Shown: positions 45,001 to 52,290 of the stretch, piece by piece
Layout: every line of letters begins with the position of its first letter
Position numbering within the stretch: position 1 is the stretch's first letter
Program-made: the position numbers and the translations under genes
The notes under the pieces: generated by a model
Seen by the model: the letters and a program-made list of their open reading frames with translations, nothing else
What the model was told of the DNA's origin: nothing
Database searches by the model: none
NCBI GenBank assembly: GCA_035630615.1
Contig: DASQKI010000067.1
Span: 1 to 59,572 of the forward strand
Reading direction: 5' to 3'
DNA length: 59,572 bases
DNA from: DATFRX01 sp035630615
GTDB lineage: Bacteria; Actinomycetota; Actinomycetes; Propionibacteriales; Nocardioidaceae

Positions 45001-46699
45001 AGACCATCTCTTCGTCGAGCTCGCCGACCCGGGTCGGCCGACGGCCGCTCTCACTACCAGCCAAGAAGGCGCCGTAGAGACCTCGATCGGGGATCGTGCC
45101 GCCCGAGGTGACGGCGAGGCGTCCGGCGTTGGGTCGACCGGTGACTGTGCCGGCGGCCCGATCCCACACCAGTCGCGGCCGCAGTCCGGCGAACTCGTCG
45201 GACGGATAGCGCCCCGCGAGCAGCTCCAGCGTGGCGTCGTAAGCCGATCGCGGCAGCTCGGCGAACGGGGCGGCTCGGCGCACGGTCGCGTACCAAGCGT
45301 CGACGTCAAGGGTGTCCATCGCGGCGGCCGCGATCGACTGCTGGGCCAGCACGTCGAGTGGGTTGGCGGGCATCTCGAGCTCTTCGATCGCTCCGGCGCG
45401 GATCCGCTCGAGCGCCACCGCAGCCCGCAGCAGGTCGGAGCGGTTGGTCGGGAAGAAGACGCCGCGGGAGGTCTCGCCGACCTGATGGCCGGCCCGGCCG
45501 ACGCGCTGCACGCCGCTCGCGATCGACGGCGGCGTCTCGACCTGGACGACGAGGTCGACCGCTCCCATGTCGATGCCGAGCTCGAGGCTGCTGGTCGCCA
45601 CGACGCAGGGGAGCCGGCCGGCCTTGAGGTCGTCCTCGATCAGCTTGCGCTGCTCCTTGCTGACCGAGCCGTGATGGGCCCGCGCGATGACATCGAGGGC
45701 ACCTCGCGACGCTCCCGACTGGGCCATGACCCGCGCCGGCGGCTCGGGGTCGAGTGGAGGGTCGGCGCCGGCCCGCTCGGCGGCGATCTCGTTGAGCCGG
45801 GCCGTCAGTCGCTCGGCGACGCGGCGCGAGTTGGCGAAGACGATCGTCGCCTGGTGGGTGTCGATCAGATCGACGATGTGCTCCTCGACATGGGGCCAGA
45901 TCGATGGCCGGCGGGGTGAGTCGTCGTCGGACTCGCCGGGAGACGGGGCAGCACCGCCGAGCGCGGTCATGTCCTCGACCGGGACGACGACTGACAGGTC
46001 CCACTCCTTCGGCGCCGGCGGGGCGACGATCCGGACCGGCGCGGAGCCACCGACGAACCGGGCCACCCGATCGACTGGCCGCACCGTGGCCGACAGGCCG
46101 ATCCGCTGCGCGGGCGCCGCCAGCAGCGCGTCGAGCCGCTCCAGTGACACGGCGAGGTGAGCCCCGCGCTTGGTGCCCGCGACCGAGTGCACCTCGTCGA
46201 CGATCACCGTGTCGACGCCGCGCAACGCCTCGCGGGCTCGCGACGTCAGGAGCAAGAACAGCGACTCCGGCGTCGTGATCAGGATGTCGGACGGCTTCGT
46301 GGCGAACCGGCGTCGCTGGTTGGCCGGGGTGTCGCCGGACCGGACCGCGACCTCCACGTCGCGGGCCGGGGTGCCGAGCCTCGTGGCGATGCGGGCGATG
46401 CCGCGCATCGGCTCCCGAAGGTTGCGCTCGACGTCGACGGCCAGCGCCTTGAGCGGCGACACGTAGACCACCCGACATCGCTGGGTCGGATCGGGGACGG
46501 GAGAGGCCGTCGTGAGCCGGTCGATCGCCCACAGGAACGCCGCGAGCGTCTTGCCGGATCCGGTCGGAGCGACGACGAGGGCGTTGGAGCCGGAGCTGAT
46601 CGCGCCCCACGCGTCGGCTTGCGCGTCGGTCGGCGCCGCGAAGGTCTCGCCGAACCAGGTGCTGGTCGCGGCCGAAAACCGATCGAGTCCGTCGCTCAC
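42077..46699 (-). CDS. lhr: Lhr-type large ATP-dependent helicase
   Basis: 1540 aa, close to the ~1500 aa of actinobacterial Lhr, a 3'-5' helicase linked to repair of mitomycin/UV damage. Motif Q-like PTDAQADAW, Walker A VVAPTGSGKT, DEVH box VDTVIVDEVHSV, GLSATVRPVDR (motif III), VATSSLELGID (IV/V) and QRVGRAGHQVG (VI). The winged-helix/beta-barrel Lhr core follows, then a long C-terminal region of the AlkZ-like/winged-helix type. GTG 46699 is where homology starts; the frame open to 46933 is not supported. A Gly/Ala/Asp repeat (~residues 1210-1230) sits in a linker. Confidence 0.93.
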   Translation of the reverse strand: MSDGLDRFSAATSTWFGETFAAPTDAQADAWGAISSGSNALVVAPTGSGKTLAAFLWAIDRLTTASPVPDPTQRCRVVYVSPLKALAVDVERNLREPMRGIARIATRLGTPARDVEVAVRSGDTPANQRRRFATKPSDILITTPESLFLLLTSRAREALRGVDTVIVDEVHSVAGTKRGAHLAVSLERLDALLAAPAQRIGLSATVRPVDRVARFVGGSAPVRIVAPPAPKEWDLSVVVPVEDMTALGGAAPSPGESDDDSPRRPSIWPHVEEHIVDLIDTHQATIVFANSRRVAERLTARLNEIAAERAGADPPLDPEPPARVMAQSGASRGALDVIARAHHGSVSKEQRKLIEDDLKAGRLPCVVATSSLELGIDMGAVDLVVQVETPPSIASGVQRVGRAGHQVGETSRGVFFPTNRSDLLRAAVALERIRAGAIEELEMPANPLDVLAQQSIAAAAMDTLDVDAWYATVRRAAPFAELPRSAYDATLELLAGRYPSDEFAGLRPRLVWDRAAGTVTGRPNAGRLAVTSGGTIPDRGLYGAFLAGSESGRRPTRVGELDEEMVFESRVGDVFVLGSTSWRIDSITHDRVLVNPAPGQPGRLPFWKGDAVGRPAELGAAIGEFTRELAATDEDEAVARCQRIGLGATAATNLVTYLDDQRRATGELPTDQTLVVERGTDESGDWRVLLHSPFGLAVHSPWALALDTRLRERYGVNAKATASDDGIVIRLPQADADPPGPEAFVFDPDEIEDLVTREVGGSALFAARFRECAARALLLPRRAGPDRRNALWQQRQRSAQLLEVVHRYPDFPIVLEAMRECLRDVYDVPALRQLLADIGARRIRLVETQTQTPSPFAQSMLFGQFGYVAEFLYGGDSPLAERRAAALSIDSSLLTELLGRSELRELLDAEAIHEVEAELQHLAPDRQVRDLEGVADLLRDVGPLTADQVQERSRTPEAVTGWLAELVVQDRAVEIAWRGSTVWVAVEDVSRLRDALGAPVPDGVPDTFLEPVADPVGDVVGRFARTHGPFTRRDAADRLGLGPAVVDETLRRLAADGRVVDGEFRPGGSGTEWCDAGVLRRLRSRSLARLRRDVEPVEPRTLARFLPVWQHVDSGLHGPDGVLAVVEQLAGFPMPASALESLVLASRVRDYAPGMLDELTAAGELLWSGSSALPGGDGWVSLHLAESAPLTLPQPDAVDGNAAGSEAADGATDDGGADGGGADGGGADGDLRGQIVGALSHGGAFFFRQLADAIGAIDDDAVHAALWDLVWAGRLTNDTLAPLRALVGPGGTHRPRRPPPRTRVYGRSGPPRPRLPSRTGPATAAGRWSLLPPVESDPTRRAFATAEALLDRHGVVTRGAVAAERLPGGFAAVYPVLRGFEESGRCRRGYFVGSLGAAQFGSSGAVDRLRAVAPVGSEPQTVVLAATDPANPYGAALPWPDRPEAGGHRPGRKAGALVVLVDGDLVTYVERGGRSLLTFTDDADAIGAAFEALADAVSRGLLDQLTVHVADGEPALGSGLGSRLEAVGFRPTPKGLRLRG
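43016..43060. repeat. 15-bp tandem repeat inside lhr (3 copies)
   Basis: GTCGGCCCCGCCACC at 43016, 43031 and (one change) 43046 encodes GGGAD units on the minus strand. It lies in a flexible linker and stays in frame, so copy number could drift harmlessly. Confidence 0.8.
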
Positions 46700-46745
46700 T
46701 CCGCCATCTTGACGCAGCCCCCTGACAGCAGTCGTCGCCTCGGCG

Positions 46746-48053
46746 TCAAGGCAGGTCGACCGACTCCCAGCTGTGGCCACCGTCCTCGGTGCGGCACAGG
46801 TCGCCGAAGCCGTCGACGACGTAGCCGACGTCCTCACTGGTGAAGCCGATGTAGCGGTAGGGTCCACCGCCGAGACCTTCGACCGGCAGCGGAATGGAGC
46901 GATCGACGACCCAACTCTCGCTGTCGGAGGCAACGAAGGCGGTGTCGGTGTCGATCGCCGCGACCATGTTGGGCCGATCGGATGCCGGCACCGACAGCGG
47001 CTCGATTTCCCACGTCAAGCCCTGGTCGTAGCTCTTGACCAACTCAGGCCGGGGTCCGTCGCACAACGCCCAGACCGCGCCATCGGTCGCGCTGACGTCG
47101 GCTGGCTTGCAGCCGATCATGCCCCGGTCCCACTGATGCCCGCCGTCGCCGGTACGGAGGAATCCACCGTCCGCTGTGTCTGAGGTGGTCACTCCGAAGG
47201 AGCTCGGGCCGAGCGAAACGGCCAGATCCGGTTCGAGATCCGGTGCGGTCTTTACCTCAATGAGCTGTTGAGAGCCGTCGGTGTTGGCCAGCACGACGGT
47301 GCGGCTGGAGCGGGAGCCGACCGCCCAAACTTCGTCGCCCCACGCCTCGAGCGTCACTACCCGAACGCCCTTGGGCTGGTCTAGCCGGCTCCATGCCTTG
47401 CCGCCGTCGGCCGTCCGGAACGTGGAGCCGCCGTTGGTGGCCCACCCGGTCTGCCCGTCGCCGGAGAAGCGAACCGCGGTCTCGACCTGGCGTGGGCTGC
47501 CCGGTAGCACTCGATACTCGACGTCGACACTGTCACCACTGGCGTCGCCGACGCCGAGCACGTTGCAGGTACGCCCCGCGCAGGTGCCGGAGCCGGAAAC
47601 CCAGAACTGATCGGGCGCTGATCCCGAGACCGACTCGACCTGGAGATTTCGAACTCCGACCGGCTCACCGGGCCGGGGCGGAGGCAATTCCGCCCTCTCG
47701 GTAGGGACGTCGGTTCGGTCGCTCAGCGGCCCCCTGCCGACGCGGCGCTCCTGCTGGCCGTCCCCGGCGCCTTCCTCAGCGGTCGGGTCGCTCGTCCCCG
47801 CGCTGCCGGCCGGCTCTGCGGTCTGGTGGGACTCCGGGGTCGGGCTGAGGATCGGAGCGCCGACGACGATCAGGCCGGCCAGAGCGCCGGTGGCGACGAC
47901 CGCACCGGCCCGCCGTCGACGCCGACGGCGCGCGACGCCCCGATGAATGCGGTCGAGGGTGTCGTCGTCGTCGCCGTCGGTCTTGGCGGCATCGCTTCCC
48001 GAGCGCAACGCCTCGCGTAGCTCGTCCTCGAACGGGTCGGGTCGCTCACTCAT
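46746..48053 (-). CDS. Membrane-anchored beta-propeller (YCF48/BNR-like) protein coupled to a sigma factor
   Basis: 435 aa. A short acidic cytoplasmic part (~1-45, DELREALRSGSD) precedes the basic ARRRRRRRAG and one membrane helix (~56-75). A Pro-rich linker leads to an outer domain with repeated blades: STFRTADGGKAWSRL, GFLRTGDGGHQWDRG, LVKSYDQGLTWEIEP and DLCRTEDGGHSWESV. This Thr/Asp-GG-xxW pattern is typical of BNR/YCF48 propellers. ATG 48053 overlaps the sigma stop (ATGA). A role as membrane regulator of that sigma factor is inferred from topology and coupling. Confidence 0.82.
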   Translation of the reverse strand: MSERPDPFEDELREALRSGSDAAKTDGDDDDTLDRIHRGVARRRRRRRAGAVVATGALAGLIVVGAPILSPTPESHQTAEPAGSAGTSDPTAEEGAGDGQQERRVGRGPLSDRTDVPTERAELPPPRPGEPVGVRNLQVESVSGSAPDQFWVSGSGTCAGRTCNVLGVGDASGDSVDVEYRVLPGSPRQVETAVRFSGDGQTGWATNGGSTFRTADGGKAWSRLDQPKGVRVVTLEAWGDEVWAVGSRSSRTVVLANTDGSQQLIEVKTAPDLEPDLAVSLGPSSFGVTTSDTADGGFLRTGDGGHQWDRGMIGCKPADVSATDGAVWALCDGPRPELVKSYDQGLTWEIEPLSVPASDRPNMVAAIDTDTAFVASDSESWVVDRSIPLPVEGLGGGPYRYIGFTSEDVGYVVDGFGDLCRTEDGGHSWESVDLP

Positions 48054-48643
48054 GGCGCACCTCCCGACTGGACTCCGGTCGAGGCCGGACGGTCGCTGAA
48101 CGACGCCGCGTGTTGACGCAGCTTGTGGATGGCCTTCGACGCCTGGCTCTTGACGGTGCCGATCGAGCACCCCATCGCGGCGGCTACCTCCGACTCGGTC
48201 AGGTCCTCGTAGTAGCGCAGCGCGATGACGGTCCGTTGCCGCGGCGGCAACGCCTGCAACGCGCTCCAGAGCTCGGTGTCGCCGTGCCGGTCCTCGTGAC
48301 CCGACTCGGGCGGCTCGTCGGTGAGATGCTCGCGGCGATGCCGCCGCCAGAGGCTGATGTTGCGGTTGACCATGATGCGACGGACGTATCCCTCGGGGTT
48401 GTCGCGGGCTTGGATACGGCTCCAGTGCAGCAGCGTACGCTCCAGCGCGTCCTGCACGAGATCGGCGGCAGCCTCATCACAACCGGTGAGAACTCGCCCA
48501 AATCGGCGGAGCTCGGGCATGCGAGCACGGACGAAGGCGTCAAACGCGGCGGTTTCGTCCTGCCGCAAGGCATACCCCCCAGCGTCGACGGGAAGTGGGG
48601 TGGTCACTCCGGTCCCGGCCGTAGCCGTCTCAACGCTAGGCAT
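48050..48643 (-). CDS. SigE-family (ECF) RNA polymerase sigma factor
   Basis: 197 aa. Region 2: FDAFVRARMPELRRFGRVLT, then DLVQDALERTLLHW. Region 4: LQALPPRQRTVIALRYYEDL and MGCSIGTVKSQASKA. About 30 extra residues precede region 2; ATG 48643 has GGAG upstream, but a start nearer region 2 cannot be excluded. Same layout as the pair at 8030/8536: a sigma gene coupled by ATGA to a single-helix membrane protein. Confidence 0.88.
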   Translation of the reverse strand: MPSVETATAGTGVTTPLPVDAGGYALRQDETAAFDAFVRARMPELRRFGRVLTGCDEAAADLVQDALERTLLHWSRIQARDNPEGYVRRIMVNRNISLWRRHRREHLTDEPPESGHEDRHGDTELWSALQALPPRQRTVIALRYYEDLTESEVAAAMGCSIGTVKSQASKAIHKLRQHAASFSDRPASTGVQSGGAP

Positions 48644-48769
48644 TCTCCATCCTCACGCGACTAGGACGCACGAATCCCACTCGATGGTTGCCTGACTGAG
48701 ACCAAGTGGTCTAGATCGACCGGGTCGGGCCGGTTCGAAACTCGGTCGATCGGTGTCGGACGCGCGGCA

Positions 48770-48775
48770 TAGAGT
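48770..48775 (+). promoter_or_regulatory. -10-like TAGAGT before the ABC exporter operon
   Basis: TAGAGT, 8 nt (TCGATCTT), GTG 48784, with no ribosome-binding site. Probably leaderless. Confidence 0.4.
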
Positions 48776-48783
48776 TCGATCTT

Positions 48784-49767
48784 GTGCAGGAGATCTCTGA
48801 GACGGTGTCCGACGAGCCGATCGGGATCGGCGACTCGGACGTGGACGGGCCGATGATCTCGGCGACCGGGCTGCGCAAGGCGTACGGCGAGTTCGAGGCC
48901 GTTCGGGGCATCGACGTACGCGTGGACCGCGGCGAGTCGTTCGGGTTCCTCGGTCCCAACGGCGCCGGCAAGTCGTCGACCATGCGGATGATCGGGGCGG
49001 TCTCGCCGGTGACCGACGGCGAGCTGCGGATCCTCGGGCTCGATCCGGCGGCCCATGGTTCGCAGATCCGGGCCCGCCTGGGCGTCTGCCCCCAGCTCGA
49101 CACGCTCGACATGGAGATCACCGTCCGCGAAAACCTCACCGTCTACGGCCGCTACTTCGGGCTGTCCCGAGGCGAGTGCGCCGAGCGGGCCGACGAGCTG
49201 CTGAGCTTCGTCCAGCTGACTGACAAGGCCAAGGGCTCGGTCGAGAAGCTGTCTGGCGGCATGAAGCGCCGGCTCTCGATCGCCCGTTCGCTGATTAACT
49301 CGCCCGACATCCTGCTGCTCGACGAGCCGACGACCGGGCTCGACCCACAGGCCCGTCACCTCGTGTGGGAGCGGTTGTTTCGGCTGAAGCAGCGCGGCGT
49401 CACACTCGTCCTCACCACGCACTACATGGACGAGGCCGAGCAACTGTGCGACCGCCTCGTGGTCATGGACAAGGGGCTGATCGTCGCCGAGGGATCGCCC
49501 ACCGACCTGATCCGGGCCCACTCGACGCGTGAGGTCACCGAGCTGCGGTTCGGCGTCGGGGAGCACGAAGACGTCGCCGACCAGGTCAAGGATCTGGCCG
49601 ACCGGGTCGAGGTCTTGCCCGATCGGCTGCTGCTCTACACCGACGACGGTGAGGCGGCCGCGGTCGCGGTCCACGAGCGCGGGCTGGAGCCGATCTCGGT
49701 CCTCGTCCGACGCTCGACACTCGAAGACGTCTTCTTGCGGCTGACCGGCCGCACGCTGATCGACTGA
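48784..49767 (+). CDS. ABC exporter ATP-binding protein (DrrA/NodI type)
   Basis: 327 aa. Walker A GPNGAGKSST, Q-loop region VCPQLDTLDMEI, signature KLSGGMKRRLSIARSL, Walker B ILLLDEPTTGLD and a switch His in LVLTTHYMDEAEQ. A C-terminal extension (~235-325) is typical of drug-export ATPases. It should power the two membrane proteins encoded next. GTG 48784 is the first start of the frame; the homologous part begins about 20 residues later. Confidence 0.92.
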   Translation: MQEISETVSDEPIGIGDSDVDGPMISATGLRKAYGEFEAVRGIDVRVDRGESFGFLGPNGAGKSSTMRMIGAVSPVTDGELRILGLDPAAHGSQIRARLGVCPQLDTLDMEITVRENLTVYGRYFGLSRGECAERADELLSFVQLTDKAKGSVEKLSGGMKRRLSIARSLINSPDILLLDEPTTGLDPQARHLVWERLFRLKQRGVTLVLTTHYMDEAEQLCDRLVVMDKGLIVAEGSPTDLIRAHSTREVTELRFGVGEHEDVADQVKDLADRVEVLPDRLLLYTDDGEAAAVAVHERGLEPISVLVRRSTLEDVFLRLTGRTLID

Positions 49768-49778
49768 GGCGCGTCGCG

Positions 49779-50561
49779 ATGGAGTTGGTGCTGCGCCAGT
49801 TCGACTACTGGGCGACGACCTACCGCCGCACCTGGCGGGGGAGCGTCGTGTCGACGTTCGTGATGCCGCTGTTCTATCTGCTCGGCATGGGCGTCGGGTT
49901 GGGCTCGTTCGTCGACGATCAGTCGCGGTCGGAGCTGCCGGGTGGAGTCACCTATCTCGAGTTCATCGGGCCAGGACTGCTGGCGACGATGGTGATGATG
50001 ACTGCCGTGTTCGAGTCGACCTACCCGGTCTTCAGCAACATCAAGTGGACCAAGGTCTACGAGTCGATGCTCGCGACTCCGCTGGGCGTGGTGCATGTGC
50101 TCAACGGGCATCTCCTCTATGTCGCGTTCCGGGCCGCCACGATGAGCGCGGTCTTCGTGGCGGTGTTGGCGCTGTTCGGTGTCGTCGACTCCGTCGTCGG
50201 CGGCGTGGCCGCGGTGTTGGTCGCGATCGCGGTCGGCATGGCTTACGCGGCGCCGGTGTTCGCCTACTCCGCCAAGCTGAAGTCCGACAGCGGGTTCGCG
50301 CCGCTGTTTCGTCTCGGCCTGCTTCCGATGTTCCTGTTCTCCGGCGCGTTCTTCCCGATCGAGAACCTGCCCGACGGCATCGAGTGGCTCGCCTACCTGA
50401 TGCCGGTCTGGCACGGCGTCGAGCTGTGCCGGGCCGTCACACTCGGCATGGTCGACTGGAACGCCGACATCGGTCACGGCGGCTATCTGATCACCTGGAT
50501 CATCGTCGGGTGGGGCCTGGCCAGATGGTCGTTCGGCAACCGGCTGGCTGAGGGGACCTGA
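49779..50561 (+). CDS. ABC-2 type permease 1 (NodJ-like)
   Basis: 260 aa with about six helices. It contains YLEFIGPGLLATMVMMTAVF, WTKVYESMLATPL and the C-terminal MFLFSGAFFPIENLPDGIEW and LMPVWHGVELCRAV, characteristic of ABC-2 exporters related to NodJ. It begins 11 nt after the ATPase gene and overlaps the next permease by 1 nt, so all three form one operon. Confidence 0.92.
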   Translation: MELVLRQFDYWATTYRRTWRGSVVSTFVMPLFYLLGMGVGLGSFVDDQSRSELPGGVTYLEFIGPGLLATMVMMTAVFESTYPVFSNIKWTKVYESMLATPLGVVHVLNGHLLYVAFRAATMSAVFVAVLALFGVVDSVVGGVAAVLVAIAVGMAYAAPVFAYSAKLKSDSGFAPLFRLGLLPMFLFSGAFFPIENLPDGIEWLAYLMPVWHGVELCRAVTLGMVDWNADIGHGGYLITWIIVGWGLARWSFGNRLAEGT

Positions 50562-51361
50562 TGACGACACTGTCCGCGCGGGTGCTGCCGCTGCCGGTCT
50601 ACGGCGCCGGCTGGCGTCTGGTCGAGCGCAACTTCCTCGTCTACAAGCGAGCCTGGATCGTCTTCCTGACCGGGTTCATCGAGCCGGTGCTCTATCTGTT
50701 CTCGATCGGCATCGGGGTCGCCGATCTCGTCGACGACTTCCGGCTGTCCGACGGCACCGTGATCGGCTACACCGAGTTCGTCGCGCCGGCGCTGCTGGCC
50801 TCGGCGGCGATGAACGGCGCACTCTTCGACTCGACCTACAACATCTTCTTCCGGATGAAGTACGCCAAGCTCTACGACGCCGTCTTGGCGACGCCGCTGC
50901 GGCCGTGGGACGTTGCGACCGGCGAGATCACCTGGGCGCTGCTGCGGGGCACCGCCTATTCGGCGATGTTCGTCGCCGTCATGGTCGCGATGGGGCTGGT
51001 GTCGTCGTGGTGGGCGCTGCTCATGCTGCCGGCCGCGATGCTGATCGGCTACGCCTTCGCCGGTGCCGGCATGGCCCTGACGACCTGGATGAAGTCGTGG
51101 CAGGACTTCGAGTACGTCCAGCTCGCCATCATGCCGATGTTCCTGTTCTCGGGCACGTTCTATCCGCTCGACACGTACCCGTCCGGGCTCCAGTGGATCG
51201 TCCAGATCACGCCGCTCTACCACGGCGTCGAGCTGTGCCGCGGGTTCGCGACCGGCACCATCGGCTGGCAGATCCCGATCGCGGTCGGCTACCTAGCCGT
51301 CATGGGCACGATCGGCATGTATGTCGCGTCCCGGCGCCTCGGCACCCTTCTGCTCCACTGA
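50561..51361 (+). CDS. ABC-2 type permease 2 (NodJ-like)
   Basis: 266 aa, a paralogue of the gene upstream: FVAPALLASAAMNGALFDST, YAKLYDAVLATPLRPWDV, MPMFLFSGTFYPLDTYP and QITPLYHGVELCRGF. The two probably form a heterodimeric channel for the exporter. It starts on the TGATG overlap. Convergent with tetR after 29 bp. Confidence 0.92.
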   Translation: MTTLSARVLPLPVYGAGWRLVERNFLVYKRAWIVFLTGFIEPVLYLFSIGIGVADLVDDFRLSDGTVIGYTEFVAPALLASAAMNGALFDSTYNIFFRMKYAKLYDAVLATPLRPWDVATGEITWALLRGTAYSAMFVAVMVAMGLVSSWWALLMLPAAMLIGYAFAGAGMALTTWMKSWQDFEYVQLAIMPMFLFSGTFYPLDTYPSGLQWIVQITPLYHGVELCRGFATGTIGWQIPIAVGYLAVMGTIGMYVASRRLGTLLLH

Positions 51362-51405
51362 CGATCGGTCACTGGTCGCGCGGCGATCGGTCACTCGTCG
51401 CGCGG
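51362..51405. repeat. 22-bp direct duplication at the tetR 3' end
   Basis: Two adjacent 22-bp copies beginning CGATCGGTCACT differ at one base. The right copy encodes the last residues and stop of TetR; the left copy is a spare PRD(Q)-stop just beyond it, indicating a tandem duplication. Confidence 0.8.
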
Positions 51406-52188
51406 GGCGAGCTCGTCGTCGAGGACGACCCGTAGCCGTTCCGCCTCGGCGGCGAGGCCCATGTCGCGAGCGCAGCCGGCGATCATGTCCCGGAAGAGTG
51501 CGCCGGTCTCGACGACGACGGTGTCGACGTGTCCGTACACCTCGAGCGTGACGGTGCCATAGAGCCGCGACCAGATCCGGAAGAAGTGCCAGTGCACGCC
51601 CGGCGGGAGCGCCTGGTCGCGCCAGCTCTCGTGGAAGTCGATGTGCTCGGCCTCGTGGGAGGTCAGCCGCTCCCGGAGGACGGGGTCGAGCTCCTCGACG
51701 CCGGGCACGGCGAACCGATTCTGCTGCCACACGGCGACGAACAGCTCGCTGAACAGGGCTCCGAAGCGCTGGCCGGCCTCGACGCAGACCTTCTGCCCGG
51801 CCGTCGTCACGCTGGTCGCCGCGTTGGTGAACACCAGACCGAACTCGGCGCGGTTGTTCAGCGCCCACTGCCGGAAGGCGGCCGATGCGGCGGTGATCCC
51901 GGCGCCGGGGTCGTCGGGCGGATAGCGGTCGCGAGCCGCTTCGAGGATGGCGATGAGGTCGTCGTAGATGTCGGCGGCGATCCGATAGACGAGATCGTCG
52001 TAGCTCTCGACATACCGGTAGAGCGCCGGTGCCGTCATCCCCATCTCGGAGGCGATCGAGCGCAGCGAAATGCCCTGGGGGTCGCCGAGCAGCCGGCGTG
52101 CGACCTCGACGATCTCGTCCATCGTCGCGCGGCGCTGTCGCTCCCGTCGGGTCATCGAGGGGGTGGGTGTCGGGTCGGCGGCGGTCAT
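51391..52188 (-). CDS. TetR-family regulator of the MMPL exporter
   Basis: 265 aa. The N-terminal HTH is GISLRSIASEMGMTAPALYR followed by YVES. The C-terminal ligand domain contains FRQWALNNRAEFGLVFTN, a WHG-type (TetR_C_33) feature. AGGAGGA precedes ATG 52188. It is divergent from the mmpL gene, with palindromic sites between; TetR proteins in this layout usually repress both themselves and the pump. Confidence 0.9.
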   Translation of the reverse strand: MTAADPTPTPSMTRRERQRRATMDEIVEVARRLLGDPQGISLRSIASEMGMTAPALYRYVESYDDLVYRIAADIYDDLIAILEAARDRYPPDDPGAGITAASAAFRQWALNNRAEFGLVFTNAATSVTTAGQKVCVEAGQRFGALFSELFVAVWQQNRFAVPGVEELDPVLRERLTSHEAEHIDFHESWRDQALPPGVHWHFFRIWSRLYGTVTLEVYGHVDTVVVETGALFRDMIAGCARDMGLAAEAERLRVVLDDELAPRDE

Positions 52189-52227
52189 CGCTCATTCCTC
52201 CTTGACACCGAAGATCGGGACGTTCAT

Positions 52228-52269
52228 AGTTAACACTGTAAACGATAAACGGTGTTCACTGAAGTGAAC
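52228..52269. promoter_or_regulatory. Operator cluster between tetR and mmpL
   Basis: AGTTAACACTGT (52228-52239) and ACGGTGTTCACT (52249-52260) are inverted copies with 10 of 12 matches. GTTCACTGAAGTGAAC (52254-52269) is a perfect 7-bp-arm palindrome overlapping the second. The segment is AT-rich for this genome and is the likely TetR-binding region. Confidence 0.65.
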
Positions 52270-52290
52270 GGCTATCCCTGAGGAGTCAAG

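Noticed and set aside
46700..46933. N-terminal extension of Lhr
   Set aside because: The frame is open but overlaps the 3' end of the convergently positioned propeller gene region, and homology begins at GTG 46699.
48725..48750. tRNA T-loop-like GGTTCGAAA
   Set aside because: No matching acceptor, D or anticodon arms around it.
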